Below, in pieces: positions 12,501 through 25,900 of a DNA stretch of 64,000 nt. Origin of the DNA: Chamaecrista fasciculata. Lineage: Eukaryota; Streptophyta; Magnoliopsida; Fabales; Fabaceae. Each line of letters starts with the position of its first letter. The first letter of the stretch is position 1. The notes beneath the pieces are model-generated. The model saw nothing but the letters and a program-made list of their open reading frames with translations, made no database searches and was not told where the DNA came from. A program made the position numbers and the translations under genes. The stretch spans positions 37,922-101,921 of the forward strand of contig QANZ01038692.1 of the NCBI GenBank assembly GCA_003254925.1, given 5' to 3'.

Positions 12501-12993
12501 AAAAAATTCAAGTAAAATGTGAGTATAAGATAATTTAATTTGGACATAATTAAATTCGAATAATACACCATGCATTGAGTAAATGCTTACCTATTGTCAG
12601 TTTTATGTGCGAGCAATTATCAAATGTATATCAGTTAGAAATTAAATCATACAAACAGTCTTTCCTTACCTAGGATTAAGATTATGAATTTTCACGAGTG
12701 TAGATCAAGAGATAGAAATAGCCTACACATTCAATGTAGAATGAAGAAATTGATCTCTTAAAGTGAAGTAATGTTGATTAATATATTATATTTTGAAACA
12801 GCGGAATTTATCAAATTAATAAAAACAAAACAGTACAAAACTTTAGAACTCAGACTTTATTACCATTTCAGACTCATCTGACATCAAAACTATAGAGTTC
12901 ATCCATAAAATAAGGATATAATAACAAGTTTTTGTTTGTCCAGTTGTGGTGTTGAAAAAAAAAACACTTTTACAAGAACAATCATAAAAAAAA

Positions 12994-13498
12994 GTTAAAG
13001 GGTCCTTTTGGTCCTCAATATATGGTCTGATGTTTATTTTGGTACTTTATATTTTAAAATGTTCAAATTGGTCCTAAAATGTTTCATTTTGGTCTCAAAC
13101 TATTGAATTTGGTTATATTTTTCTTGTCTCTCATTTCAAATTTAAAGGACTTGTTAAAAATACCTAATAGCTCTCTATTCGTCACATTCGAACTTGAAAC
13201 AAAAGAGATATGATCAATTTCATTTGTTTGACTATGAAACGAGTGATCTACTTTCAAGATCAATTTGACCTCGTTTGCTAGCGGCTCCAACTGGGTAAAG
13301 AAATTACTCTTTGAGAACGATATGTAACTCTAAATTCATCACATTCGAACTTGAAATGAGAGAAATATAACTATATTCAATAGTTTGGGACTAAAATGAA
13401 ATATTTTGTCAACATTTAGGACCAATTTAAATATTTTGAAACATAAAGGACCAAAATGAATATTAGACATACATTTAGGACTAAAATGACCCTTTAAC
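12994..13498. mobile_element. TIR MITE (GTTAAAGGGTC ends)
   Basis: The left end GTTAAAGGGTCCTTTTGGTCC and the right end (reversed) GTTAAAGGGTCATTTTAGTCC start inverted repeats of about 120 bp. The interior has 'ggaccaatttaaatatttt' words and no coding sequence. The flanks are A-rich and give no clear TSD. Confidence 0.65.
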
Positions 13499-13815
13499 CT
13501 AAAAACTATATATAAACGTCTGATGAAAAAAAAAAATTTACCGTCATTCGACAAGCAACGACATATACATTACACACATCACACTAGCACAGGTCAAGGA
13601 CATTGGTAAAGGTAGTTTACTTGTTTTAGTGTTTTACTTTTGGCTTCCAGTCTCCTCTACAAAATAAATTAACAGAATAATAAAACGGCATTGATGGGAG
13701 CAAGTAGGAGTGTTTCCTGGAGAGAAAACAAACATAATTTATTAATGGGGTTTCATATATTGATTGATAGTGGACACTGGCATATGATTAACGAGGAGCA
13801 TTATTAATTAATTAA

Positions 13816-15197
13816 TTAGTTAACAACATTAATAGACAAGTGCGTTTGCTGTTGCTCCTGAGTTCGGCTTCTCTTGATCGTTGGATCAGGTGAGAGCGAG
13901 ACCGATCCAACGGCCCACGAGTCATTCGAAGTATCACTGCTAAAATACGCATCCATAACGCTATTAGGCTCAAAATCACAAAGGCGTTTTCGTTTGCTTT
14001 GAATAATGTCTTTGTGGCAACATAGTATTCTCACAATGAGTTCGTAACACTGGTTCACTTGTTCCTGTAAATACAACACCAAATTAATCATTAGAATCGT
14101 CGAATGATCTTGAATAAAACATATGTGTAGAAATATATAGAATCACCTCGTTGATTTTGAGTAAACCCAGAAGCTGGATTTTGTATTGCGTTGCGTTGTG
14201 TGGTTCAAGCTCTGTAACGACATGAATGATTGTAGCTGCAGCTATTGTAGAAGGAAGATGACTCATCACCTTTGAATCTAATTAAAAAACCATAAATTTT
14301 GAGACATCAATGATGATGATGATGATGATGATGATTATGACAATAATAATAAATGTTTATATATATGGCTTACCCATGATGACTAAAAGAAGAAGACGCT
14401 CACATCGCCAGATGAAAAAATCACGACTTTTCACACCGAGTCTTCTAACTATGTGTTGAAAGAATGAGATTGGGGTCACGAGATTCATCCTCCATTGAAG
14501 TGTTGATAGCACCAGAAGCTCCATCCTCTGTATAGTCTTTGCTTCAAACACGTATTTTGAGTCCTCCACCTGATGAGTGATGATTAAAAATCCAAACTTT
14601 ATGAAAAATACAACATACCCATTAAGAGAAAAGGCGAAAATCAATCATCAATGTGATTGATTTTCACACACACACACACATACATACTTGAAGGTCTAAG
14701 AGAAGTGGGACTTGGGTTTCCTCCATTTTTGCAGCTAGAGACAGAGATGCAACTGCAGCGAGCTGTGTCATCCATGGCGGCTTGTCGCTTTGAAATTCGA
14801 GGCTTTTGAGGAATCGGTCGAAATAGTTCACAGCGAGAACATTGGTCAAAGCAGAGAAATTATAGTGTGAACAAACTTTGGAAACCCAGAAAATCGCCTG
14901 TTGGCGTGATTCCTCTAGAATAATGGTGAAACAGGGAGAATCATAATGGTAGTAATAATGATGGGTTTCTTTCTCTTTTGAGATTAGGGAGATGAGTTCA
15001 TCATCATCATTGTCGTCGTCATTATTTTCCAACAAAATCAAAGGCAAAGATGATGATGACTTTTTAGTTTTGAAACTCTCTTCTTCTTCGATACAATCTT
15101 CTTCTTCATCAGTCTCTGTAAAATCTTCCTCGCAGAGAAGAGCGTCTAGGAACAATGGAGGGTTCTGTAAATGTTGGGATTCTTCCGTGAGAGCCAT
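13816..15197 (-). CDS. CYCD3: D-type cyclin, CYCD3 group
   Basis: Four exons on the minus strand: 15197-14688, 14569-14374, 14277-14147 and 14064-13816. All introns are GT-AG, and the protein is 361 aa, the usual CYCD3 length. Residues 20-24 are LLCEE, the LxCxE motif that binds the retinoblastoma-related protein. An acidic Asp/Glu-rich region follows. The cyclin N box contains [20 protein letters not shown] and [21 protein letters not shown], which contact the CDKA partner. The C-terminal box runs over exons 2-4. The Ser-rich tail fits rapid turnover. D3 cyclins drive G1/S entry and keep cells mitotic in shoots. Gene order suggests the CYCD3;2 position (At5g67260). A hAT MITE sits 389 bp upstream of the ATG. 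Confidence 0.94.
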
Positions 15198-15585
15198 CTT
15201 CTTCTTCTTCCAAATCTCTCTTCATTCATTCATTTTTATATATACATGTGCTTTCTTTCTTTTCTTTTCTTTTCTCCTCCTTACTGCCAGTATAATTACA
15301 GAAAGAGAGAGAAAGAGAAAGATAACGCCTTCTTCACTTCACGCCTGTCCTTTTTTTAATCTTTATTTTTATATTTATTTGTTTCCACCCCCTCGTTTTC
15401 CTTTTTCATCTTTTTATTTTGCCATTTTCGATGTATATTGTATAATAGTAATATTTTTGGGGCTGTTTCTCGCGCGGGAAAAGAGAATGTAAATTGTAAC
15501 GGCACACAGTACATTAATTGATAAATATATAGCAAAAATGGAAATTATTATTGAAAAAGAAAAATGAGAGTGAGAGGAGTAAAAG
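15198..15585 (-). promoter_or_regulatory. Presumed proximal promoter and leader of CYCD3
   Basis: This is the only non-repetitive sequence between the cyclin ATG and the hAT MITE. It is pyrimidine-rich on the plus strand, with a GA-rich patch at 15301-15322. No specific E2F or other site was identified with confidence. Confidence 0.4.
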
Positions 15586-16124
15586 TAGGGGTGTACACGG
15601 GCCGGGCCGGGCCGGGTTTCTGGTCGGCCTGAGACCCGGCCCGGTACAGACCCGGGCCGGGTCACCGGGTCTGGCCGGGTCCGGCCGGGCCAAAAAATTT
15701 TTTTTATTTTTTTATTCATTCTATATATAATTTAACTTGTATATATTGGTAAAATAATTAATTTTGGATCAATTTAATGATGTTTTTATTAATGAAGACA
15801 TTTAATTTGACTTAATTGTTAAAAAAAGTTGATTTAATTAAGATTAAATATATATTTTATGTATATTTTTAATATACAATTGATAAAAATAATAATAGAT
15901 ATGTATTTATTACAATTAAAAAAATATTTAGTAGTATAAAATATAAATATGTATAGTAAAAAATTATTTATTTATTTTTTTTTAAAAAAAATGAGGGTAC
16001 CCCGGGCCGGGCCGGGTCTAGAGAGACTAGACCTGGACCCGGCCCGGGGACCCGGCCCGGCCCGAACAGCCTCGGGCCGGGTCCGCCAAGTCTGGCCGGG
16101 CCGGGCCTTTTTTGTACACTCCTA
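15586..16124. mobile_element. hAT MITE with perfect 8 bp TSD
   Basis: The 539 bp element has ends TAGGGGTGTAC and (reversed) TAGGAGTGTAC. The flanks are identical 8 bp copies of AGTAAAAG (15578-15585 and 16125-16132), diagnostic for hAT. Both arms are built of GGGCCGGGCCGGG-type words around an AT-rich core and could form a strong hairpin. It has no transposase. It lies 389 bp upstream of the CYCD3 start codon, so it may affect that promoter. Confidence 0.88.
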
Positions 16125-16132
16125 AGTAAAAG

Positions 16133-16730
16133 TGTAAAACGTAGTGAGTGGGATTAGTTACGAAAGCGTATCATGATGGCCTGCGTGAATGGGATTACTG
16201 CCGTGCAAGTATGCGTCCAGCCATCCACTCTTGAAGCATTTGTACTACACGCTCTCATGCGTTTCATCTTTCACAACCAAATAAATAAGATGATAATAAT
16301 GGTAAAAAAAAAGGATGATAATAATAATTTATTTTGATATATTTTTTAAAAAACTATATTTTAATATTAATTATACGAGTGTTTTCATTAATTTTTTAAA
16401 AAAATTACAGGTTGAGAATGTATGCGTATATATATATAAAGGTAATTATAAAAAAAGTATAGTTTGATTTTACTTTGGTGTTTTATGGTTTAAAATGTCT
16501 CACTCATATGATTTGCAACGAAAGTAGGTAGAATATCTATGACTTTCTTCCATCAATTTTAATGATAAATGTCATGCGTGGCTTATTTGCTGCTGACGTG
16601 GATCAAACATAGTCATTGGTTTTTACTGTATCTTAGTCATCGTTTTTATTGCTTCTTAACTGTTAATTTTTATTGCATCTCAAACAGTTGATTTCTCTTA
16701 TAATCTTAGCTGGCAATTTTCATTTCAAGG
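16133..16730. other. Intergenic, no gene seen
   Basis: AT-rich DNA with short T and A runs and no supportable coding sequence. Confidence 0.5.
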
Positions 16731-17165
16731 TCAAATACTCATTTTGGTCCTCAAGCTATAGATTAAGTTTCATTTTGGTCATAAGACTATTTTTTGTTCT
16801 ATTTTTATCCCGAAACTTTTACATTTGTTCCGTTTTGATCCCTAAACTGTGATTTTATTAGGTTTTCACCATTATTCTTAGTTATAAATTGGAGAAAAAA
16901 ATCAACCACAAATTTATCTCCAATATGTGAATAAAAATGAAAATTTTTCTTCCTTTCTTTGCCAACTCATGTATTACTACATTTATGATAGTGAAATAAT
17001 TCATCTTAACTATTCAAGTTAGAAATAACGTCATAAATCATATGAAATCACATTTTCATGACTAAAACCATAACAAATGTAAAAGTTTGAGGACCAAAAC
17101 AGAACAAAAAATAGTTTTATGACCAAAACGAAACTTACACTATAATTTGAGGGCCAAAATTTGAA
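16731..17165. mobile_element. TIR MITE with long inverted arms
   Basis: The left arm has 'tttcattttggtcataagac' and 'aacttttacatttgtt'. It pairs with the right arm 'aacaaatgtaaaagtttgag' and 'tatgaccaaaacgaaac' over about 115 bp. No coding content and no firm TSD. Confidence 0.6.
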
Positions 17166-17424
17166 TTTTTACTGAGTTACATGAGTGGCACGTGACATAT
17201 ACTGTTAGAAATTAACAGAATAAAACCACAGGTAATCAAACTTCTAACTATATAAATCACAAATATCCAAAATGAGAAGTTTTAAACTATACAACACTAC
17301 AATAAGATCAGACTAAATCACATCTACCTTTACTACTTTAGATTGATATCACAAATATTCGGGAAGAGTGAATAAACCATTTTGTGTTGAAAGGAGCATA
17401 CTCAAAGATTGTAAAATAATCTTG

Positions 17425-17650
17425 AAAAAAGTATTCGAGGTACTCTCAATGTATGAGATCAGTTTCAATTGTACCTCTAAAGTTTATTTGAGTCAAATAT
17501 ACCTCTAATCTTTTATTTTTCGTACCAATTATACCTTCAATTTGGGGGTACAATTGATTTAAATATAAAACATTGAAAATATAATTGACTCAAAAAAATT
17601 TAAAAATACAATTAAAACTAACTTCTTACTTTAAAGTATCTAAAAGTAAT
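17425..17650. repeat. Small inverted-repeat element
   Basis: 'caattgtacctctaaagttt' and 'tttaaaaatacaattaaaac' form inverted arms around 'caatttgggggtacaattg'. A related element lies at 36815-37165. Limits approximate. Confidence 0.45.
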
Positions 17651-17859
17651 TTTGTGAATAATATTTTATTTGACTTTCAAGTGGTGTAAGCTGTGGTGTG
17701 TGAGTGAATGCACGCGCTGGAGAGATGCGTAAGGGAAGAGCATGGGGAATCGTAAAAGCGTTGACCGTGTCTAACGGAGAGTGTCATGTTTATGTTACGA
17801 CTGTAAAAACAACAATGTGGAACGCGCCACACTCGCATTGTTTTTTTCCGTATGTATTA

Positions 17860-18131
17860 CTCCCTCCAATTCTATATATTTAGTGTTTAAGGTTTCTACA
17901 CACAGATTAAGAAAATGATTAGCCACATAGAATGAAGAGAAAAATGAAGTAAAATGACTAAACTACCCCTATTAAATTACTTGGAAAATGTTTATACATT
18001 TATGACTCTACTATATTTAATAGTGGTAGAATGGTAAAAAAAATAATTAATGCTCTCTTAAATTTATAAAATATCAGATATTTTGGAACAAAAATAATTT
18101 TCTAAAACATTAGATATTCAGAACCAGAGAG
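17860..18131. mobile_element. Stowaway-type MITE (Tc1/mariner), TA target
   Basis: The left end CTCCCTCCAATTCTATATAT and the right end (reversed) CTCTCTGGTTCTGAATATC match the Stowaway TIR consensus beginning CTCCCTCC. The element is flanked by TA on each side (17858-17859 and 18132-18133). It is 272 bp and non-coding. Confidence 0.75.
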
Positions 18132-18410
18132 TATTTTTTATTTTGTTTTTCCATTAATGTGATGTTTTCATCGTAACGTAACTGATATTGTCACGCGCGG
18201 GATCATTGTTTTCTCTGACACCCGCGATACGTGGCCCAATGAAACACAGTATCTGGTCAACCTGATTCCATTTGCCACGTCATAATATTTTTATTTTTTT
18301 TTTAGAAATTTAAAAAAATATATGGTCAACCTGAATATCAGATTTTTTTTGGTAAACTGAATATCAGATTTCGTACGTGTTTTTCTAATTATATATATAT
18401 ATATATTTTT

Positions 18411-19334
18411 TTGCCAAAGTGCGAATTTGATCATGTAACTTTGCTCCAGATTCCAAATCAGTCCTATATCTATTTTTGTCTTGAAGTTGATCCTTTATCT
18501 TTGCTCCAGGTCTCAATTTTTGTCTCAGTTTTGGTCTCATATGTTTTGAAAACCTCTCACCGTTAGTCCTCTGTCCATTTTAAATTACAGTTTAGTCTTA
18601 AAACTTCAAGTCTCTTTCACTTTAGTCCCTAATTATCATAATGAAAGTGAAAGAGCATGAAGATTCTCAAACATTAAATCTTGATCCTTAATCCATGAAT
18701 TCTTCATGAAATTAAATAGAAATGCAAAAATAACAAAATTAAAGCATATGACAGAAGGACCAAAACTGAAAAAGTAGAAAATTTAAAACCCACCGGAAAA
18801 TGTCACTAACTTGCCAAGCTTTTGAGGGCGATTGTTTGAGTGATATTTCAATGAGGATTGGGGATTTTAGATGAGTTCTTGAGTTTCTCGGCCATTTCCA
18901 TACGTTTTCCGGCGAGTTTGGGAATTTTCTGGTAGATTTTAAATTTTCTACGTTTCTAGTTTTGGTCTCTCTGTCATTTGTTTTAATTTGTGTTGTTTTT
19001 GCCTTTTTATTCCATTTCATGAAGAATTCATGGATTATGGACCAAGATGTAAGGTTTGAGAATCTTCAAAGATGCTCTTTCACTTTCATTTTGATAGTCA
19101 GCAACTAAAGTGAAAGGAACTTGAAATTTTCAGGACTAAACTGTAATTTAAAATGGATGGAGGACTAACGGTGGGAGGTCTTCAAAACATATGGGACCAA
19201 AACTGTGACAAAAAGATATATGACTGATTTGGGACCTGAAGCAAAGATACAATACCAAATTCAAGATAAAAAAAAAATGTAGGACTGATTTGGGACCTAT
19301 AACAAAGTTACAGGACCAAATTCGCACTTTGGTC
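18411..19334. mobile_element. Long-armed TIR element (Mutator-like), 0.9 kb
   Basis: The ends GCCAAAGTGCGAATTTG and (reversed) ACCAAAGTGCGAATTTG start inverted arms of roughly 300 bp each. Paired blocks include 'gaaagtgaaagagcatgaag' with 'atgctctttcactttcattt' and 'catgaattcttcatgaaat' with 'catttcatgaagaattcatg'. TATATTTTT occurs at both borders (18402-18410, 19335-19343), but in AT-rich DNA this is weak TSD evidence. It uses the same terminal words as the MITE at 9252. Confidence 0.7.
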
Positions 19335-20571
19335 TATATTTTTTCTCAGTTTTCAATTTAGTCCTTTATTTTTTTTTCGTTACAGATTTGATCTCATGTT
19401 TTTACAAATTGTTCTATCGTTAGTCCCACAACGTAAAATTTTTGTAAAAATATGAGATCAATTCTGTAACTTGGTCAAATATATAAGATCAAATTTGCAA
19501 CTTGACCAAAAGAGATGTGACATAAAATGAAACAAGAGAAAGATACAATACCAAATTGAGATTTTAGCAAAAGATATGAGACAAAAAATGTAATAAAAAA
19601 TTATGCAAAATCAAATTAAGACATGGGATATTTGACCAAAAATGCACTTTAACGTAAATATATAAGGTTTCAATTCAAAAGAATCTTAGTAATTAGGATA
19701 AGTTAAGTAAATTTTTGTTTTTATTTGTTTACTAAAAATCATATGTAGTCAATGAAAACTTGTGACTTTTATAATAATATTACTTAATCAGAAAAAATTT
19801 GATTAGAAGAAGTTAATTATTGTTTAATTTACAAAGACTCGATATATTTCAATTAGCATTAACTTATTGTTTCATAATATTATTATATATTGAAGATATT
19901 AAATTATTAATTGATATATTAAAGAATATGATTATATATTAAACTTTTAAAAATATATTGATTAATGAAATTTATTTATTTGTATTTCCTTCTTAAATTT
20001 TCATGATCTTTAAGTCTTAAACTAATCTCTTTTTTGTTGCAAATTTTCATGATTAGAGAAATCTTATTACTGTTAATCGTTGACATGTTGTATTTAGATG
20101 TCTTGGTTAAGGCCTAAACTTTTAAGATTCGTGTAAATGATTTAATCATTACGCAAATGAGACAGCTAAATCATTAATGGTGGAAATGACAGCTTTAGGC
20201 TATAAACGGTGTCATTGAAAAGTAGCAGTGATTAAAGAGTGATGTTTATCTTTTTCTCATAACACTTATTACAATTCAGTGCTTAATTAACCATCAAGAA
20301 CAGTCATAAACTACATAGGAGTAATAAAATGAGGAATTGAGGATCTATCATGTGCTTTTAATGCATAGGTTAAGGGCTCGATCATTTAATATATAATTTT
20401 AGAAATATGAAAAGTAACTAAAATTTTTTAACAGTATTAATTATTTATCTTCCTTTATCTCTTGTTACAAAAACGTCAAAAATTAAAGTATATAAATTAA
20501 AGACTCAAAAATTTTAGGCAAAGCGTAAGTTTTAAATTCTAACATTTTTTCTCTTAAGCACAATATTGTTA
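19335..20571. other. Intergenic with degraded MITE words
   Basis: A decayed relative of the previous element occupies about 19335-19650 ('gatctcatg', 'gaccaaattgagat'). The remainder is AT-rich without genes. Confidence 0.45.
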
Positions 20572-21167
20572 GGGTAAATTACACTGAAGATCTTTGTGGT
20601 TTGAGATATTTTGAGATCGGGTCCTTGCTTGAAAAGTGGCAATTTGGGGGCTTAAGTTTGCTCCGTTAGCAGAAAAAGGCATTCCGTCCAAAAATTAACA
20701 AAAATTTAGGCTAAAATAACATTTTAAGATCCTAACTATTAATTTTCTATGCATTTGACTCTTTGTTTCTGTGAGGGAGAGACTTTGATGCAAAAACAAA
20801 AAATTTTCAAGAACTTTCACTCTAGCTCTATTGAAAAATTTTATGATTTGACAAAATTCGAGTGATCCTTTTGTAATTATATATATTCACCCATTTTTTC
20901 AATTGTCAGAGTTAAAGTCCTCAAAAAATTTTTATTTTTGCATCAGAATCTCTCCCTCATAAAAATAAGGAGTCAAATGCATAGAAAATTGATAGTTAAA
21001 ATCTTAAAATGACATTTTAGGTCAAATTTTTGTTAAATTTTGGATGGAAGATTCTTTTCTCCTAATGGAGCAAACATCAGCCCTCCAAGTTGTCATTTTT
21101 CAAATCACAAGAACCCGATTTCAAAATATCCCAAATCACCGGGACCTTTTGTATAATTTACTCATAT
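20572..21167. mobile_element. TIR element, about 0.6 kb
   Basis: The left end GGGTAAATTACACTGAAGATC and the right end (reversed) GAGTAAATTATACAAAAGGTC begin arms of about 150 bp ('gatattttgagatcgggtcc' with 'gaacccgatttcaaaatatc'). The flanks ATATTGTTA and ATATAATTA match at 7 of 9 bases, a possible decayed Mutator TSD. Confidence 0.62.
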
Positions 21168-21584
21168 AATTATTCTCTGAAACGGAAGGTGCGTTCATGA
21201 TGCTATATATAGCATGTTGCAAATAAATATAGGAATCAGTATCTTTAGGTGGTTTGGTCGAGCTGTGTATTGAAAATTAGAAAACAACAAATAATAGTTG
21301 ATGATGAAAACTCATAATAATAGTTGTCATTTTTAAAAAAAAGGAATATATATTTGATTTCTCAAACATTTGTTATAAATCGTGAGATGACCTCTCAAAT
21401 AGTTGATTTGAATTCTTTGCATGACGTCTTGTGGATGGTTCCAAGTTTACCTAAAAGCTCTAAAATATTTCTCTTATAATTTTGTAATGTGCTCCTCCCA
21501 AATGTATAATGATCATATCCTTGATATTATAAATATTAATTGAAAATTATAAAATTGGATATGTATAAATCTAACCTTAAGTTT

Positions 21585-22130
21585 ACGACGAGGTACAGTA
21601 TTCGGGGGCTGAAGGTCGCCGGATCCTGCAAACAAGAATGCACAGGGGGTTCCCTGTGATTCTTCTCCGATGCTGAAGTTAGTCAATTGAGAGAGAAGTG
21701 AGAGAGTAGGTTTTTTAAGAGAGAGAATTGTTACCTGCGATTGTGTGGTTTGCTTGTATTTATTCTCCCTCTTTGTCCCATGTTGGTACGAGGTGCCAAG
21801 GAGACGTTAAGGGAGTTTTAGGAAATGCACATTGAGTGGGTTGTTGTGTCCTGTTGATCAGACTCGATAACTGTCGCTTTCGAGTCACAGTGGGATGTCT
21901 ATCCTTGCCTTTTGGGAGTCAGTGATAGCCAATAGTGCTTTTCACCATATCCCTGTGTACGAAGGGCATTTTAGCCATTTCGCATGCGTGCTTTTGCCCA
22001 ACCGTACGCTATGATCAATGTAGCCTTACTTGGTCACGTGGTCTCAAGGATCTTCGCATTTAATGCTTGGATGGGTGGAGACCCTACTGAGTAGCTTTTG
22101 GCGTTGGGTCTCCGTTAGCTGTTTGGTCGT
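21585..22130 (-). mobile_element. Solo-LTR-like remnant, minus strand
   Basis: On the minus strand this carries a TATA-like AATAAATACAAG, then ACTTCAGCATCGGAGAAG, a GGG/CCC hairpin and GTTTGCAGGATCC. The layout matches the islands at 1010 and 50390. No internal retrotransposon domain is nearby, so it is probably a solo LTR. Ends are approximate. Confidence 0.55.
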
Positions 22131-25100
22131 CGGATTAAGTTAATCCTTTATATGTAATTTAAAGGATGTATATCATTAATCTATTAATCTCACTCTTCAT
22201 ATGTATACAAACCATATGAGCACCTTTTGTATGCTTATACTTTCACAATCTATTATTGCATTCACTTTTTATTATCGCACTAACTTAGAAGTACTTCACA
22301 CTCATTGCCACAAACACTACATTATTGCAAGATAAATTCTTAATCAATGGCATCCTAAGTAAGACTACCTCAGAATCATCAATTGGTAATTTTAGTTGAT
22401 ATTTAAATTTTCCTGTTCAATTTGGTCCCCCCTTCCAAATTTTTAATAAACAGTGTTATTCTATTTATTTAATTTTTACTGAATTATATATATAGTATCA
22501 TTTTTTGATAATATCATGCAATTAGTTAATAATATTGTAATATCATTGGTCAAATACTCAAATCAGTCTTTATATTACAAGACAAATTTCATTGTGATCA
22601 TAAAATAACTTTTTGTTTCGAAGTGATCCTCAAACTATTACTTTTGTTTCACATTAGGTTTTAAGGTGAATTATGTCAAACTCAAATTCAAATGTAACAA
22701 TTCTTGAATTATGTGTTGCTTTTAATTAATTATTTTTTGTCTAATTAAGATCGTCAACAAATAATGTTAAATCGAGAACTTTAAAGATGTATACCCTATA
22801 GTACACTACAGATATAATGCTGAAAAGAGAAAGTAATATTTAAAAAGAGAAAGTATTAGAGAGACCTATATCTTTAATACTTTCTCTCTCAACACTATAC
22901 TTATAATGCACTCTAAAGGATTCATATCCCTTATTTAGGACTACGAGTAAGTAAAATCAAATCAAATTCCAAAATAAATTTGAAACCGATTGTTTTCTTA
23001 TTGATTATTTATAATTTATAAATATAATCAATGGAATTGTTACAAGACATGGATAATTGATCAAATATGTGGAATTGAGTAAATGCATATAGTAGAGCAG
23101 TCCAAAAATAAATGGGGAATGTAGAAAATCAATGAAGAGACTCAAGAGAAGGCAATTGGCAGAAGGGAGAGTGAAGTAGTATAAAGCACTTAAGCAGAGT
23201 GTGTATTGGAAACGTGAGAAACAAAAGAAAAAAAGTAAGGTGAGAAAAAGGAAAAGGAAAATGAAAGGTTTGCATGGAAACCACAGCCTAATTAAGGCCT
23301 ATAATAGTATAGATATATCTTTAATTTAAATATGCATTTTCATAATTGCTGCCGCCTTGTCTGCCAGCGACATACGCCGTACGTCTTCTTTTAATGTCTA
23401 TATATTCTTCCTCTTTTTTAATTTATAAACCCTACTTGAGGTCCCAAATATACATTTATTATCTTTTTAAGTGAGCTTAAAATTGCTCAATCCATCTCAC
23501 TCACCAAATTGATATAGCCTAGGTTAAATGAGTTACGTAATTTAGTATTCAATAGATTATACTCCACTCAATTTGACAGTTATACTTAATTAGCACAATA
23601 GGAGTATAATCACTCTCCCTCCCAAGCTGATTTTTGATTTCTCTCCATAACTCGCAATCATGTTTTGAAATTGGCTTCAAAACGGAGTGGGAGATTGAAT
23701 ACACTACAAGATCGATGCATGTTGGACGTGGGCATTTCCATATAAATATATAATTAATCTTTTAGCTCCCTATTGCCATACTACATATTGTATTATTGAC
23801 AAATTTTGTTATTTCTTAATTTTATAATTATGAAAGAAAAAAAATGAATTGTATATACATAACCTTATTTATAAAGTGGGCAGAATAAAACCATTAAAAA
23901 TCCAGGCAAAAAAAAACCATTAAAAATAATTATAGTAATTAATTTTTTGAATGAGTATGTACAATTATATATTTAAAATTAATATGAAATTGTTTATTTG
24001 TATATATTTATATATGATATAAAATAATAACTGATGATAGCATATGATTGAACGATAAACCAAATTGATTCAAACAAATAATACTATAAGCTAGAAGAAT
24101 AATAGCATTTAAAATTAAACAAGCATGATGGATGAATGTTATTTCTTCTTAGTTCTTAGATTAAAGACATAAGTAAAAATATTGGTATTGAACGAAGGAT
24201 AAGCGTGACATGTGCATGCATTGCAGCGAGCTGTTGTTCTTGTTACTGCTACGTTTTTCTCGTCATTTCCAATGTATGTGTATTTTAACAGATTTTACTC
24301 AGAACAAAACTTTTAATTACTGCCCCCTCTTGCTATTTCCAAAAAACATTAAAATTCAAGAGACGCCAAACCCCTATTTCTATATAAATTTAAGTTTTTA
24401 TATAGGTTTGTTATAAGGTTATTTCATTGAGAAGTTTGATTTACATGTTTTTTTTCTATGATTGGTCATATAAAAAGATGTGTTTAATATTTTTCTGTAA
24501 TTTCGCATGAAATTTTTTGTCACGTATCAAATATTTATTAGAGAACTTTATAGAAAAAATATAAAGAATTGATCAAAGTGCAAATTTAGTTTCATATCTT
24601 TAGATTAGTTCCTAATTTGGTCTCATACAGATTTGGTCTCATATCTTTGAGTCAATTGCAAAATTGGTCTTATATATTTGGGTCAGGTGCAGAAGTGATC
24701 TCATATATTTGCAAAAGGATCAACTAAAGGTCGATCTTTTTACAAAGATATGAGATCAATTTAGTATCTTAACAAAAAAATATGTGATTAAATTGAGACA
24801 TTTTACAAAAATATAGAACCAAAAATGAAAAAAAAAAAATATAACTAAATTAAAAACTCAGCGAAAGATATCAAAAAAAAATTTACCTAAAAAATGTTAA
24901 TTATGTCTGGCCTTTTCTATTTCATCCATCTCTCTGAGTACTCTCTTTCTATATATAATTAGTTAGTTATATATATATATATAGATGTTATATAATCAAT
25001 CTCCGTGCTTCTTTGTCTGCGTGATATCTCCTATTTGATTAATTGTGTTGCACGATAAAGCTAAGCCTGTGAATTGCCAGGAAACAGAGATCGATGAATG

Positions 25101-25900
25101 AATAAAAGTATATAAAACTTGTGTATTTAATTTCCTTTTCTTTTGAGGCTAGAGAGAGAGAGAGAGAGAGTAATTTCTTGTATAGTATAGTAGCCTACTG
25201 TGTTTTGCTGTGTCTTCTTTTTCTTTCTGCACTTTCACGGCCCAAGCTGCAATGTGCAGACACGCTAACTGAAACAGAAACCGAAAGAGAGAGAGAGAGA
25301 CAGACATGCATATATGAATATGTTTCTTACACTAACTTCGAATTCAATCTCACACAATGCAACACTCACTACTGAATACTGATCACTACCTACTTCTGTA
25401 ATCTGTACATTCTGCTTTCTTTATAATTACATTAATTTCTTCTTTTTTTTTTTTAAACAAAACTACATGACTTTTGATGAAGTTGCTTGAAAGTCATATA
25501 TAGGAAAAGGTATTTTAGGCCTGTTTGGATTTATTCAATTATAATTTGAGTAATTTTTTAGGTTAATGTAATACAAAGTTGACCATAAATATTTACATAT
25601 TTTAGCTTCTAGAAAATGGTGATGAGTATGTAGTTGGATACTTTGTCCCAACTAAGAAAAGAAAAACTAAATATACTTTCATTAGTATTTGGGCTTCATT
25701 GAGTTAATTTCTGATGGACCAGAACTGCTGCAATCATGTCCAACCCAATCGAATCGTCTTTTTTAATGATGATGATACAATGCCTTCAAAATTTAAACAA
25801 GTAATCAAAATAGGAAAAAGATAGGTATAATTATGTATTTATGTGGTCGTTATTCTGCTTGCACTAGCAAACGTGCTGTCACGATGTATTATATGAATAT
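22131..25900. other. Gene-free intergenic DNA
   Basis: AT-rich DNA without recognisable exons. A relative of the GGTCAAAGTGCAAAT MITE family lies at about 24573-24890. GA microsatellites lie at 25151-25170 and 25287-25300. ORFs here are short and low in complexity. Confidence 0.5.

Noticed and set aside
14665..14687. In-frame extension of cyclin exon 1 (VCMCVCV)
   Set aside because: This is a CA/GT microsatellite in intron 1; a clear GTATGT donor ends the exon at 14688.
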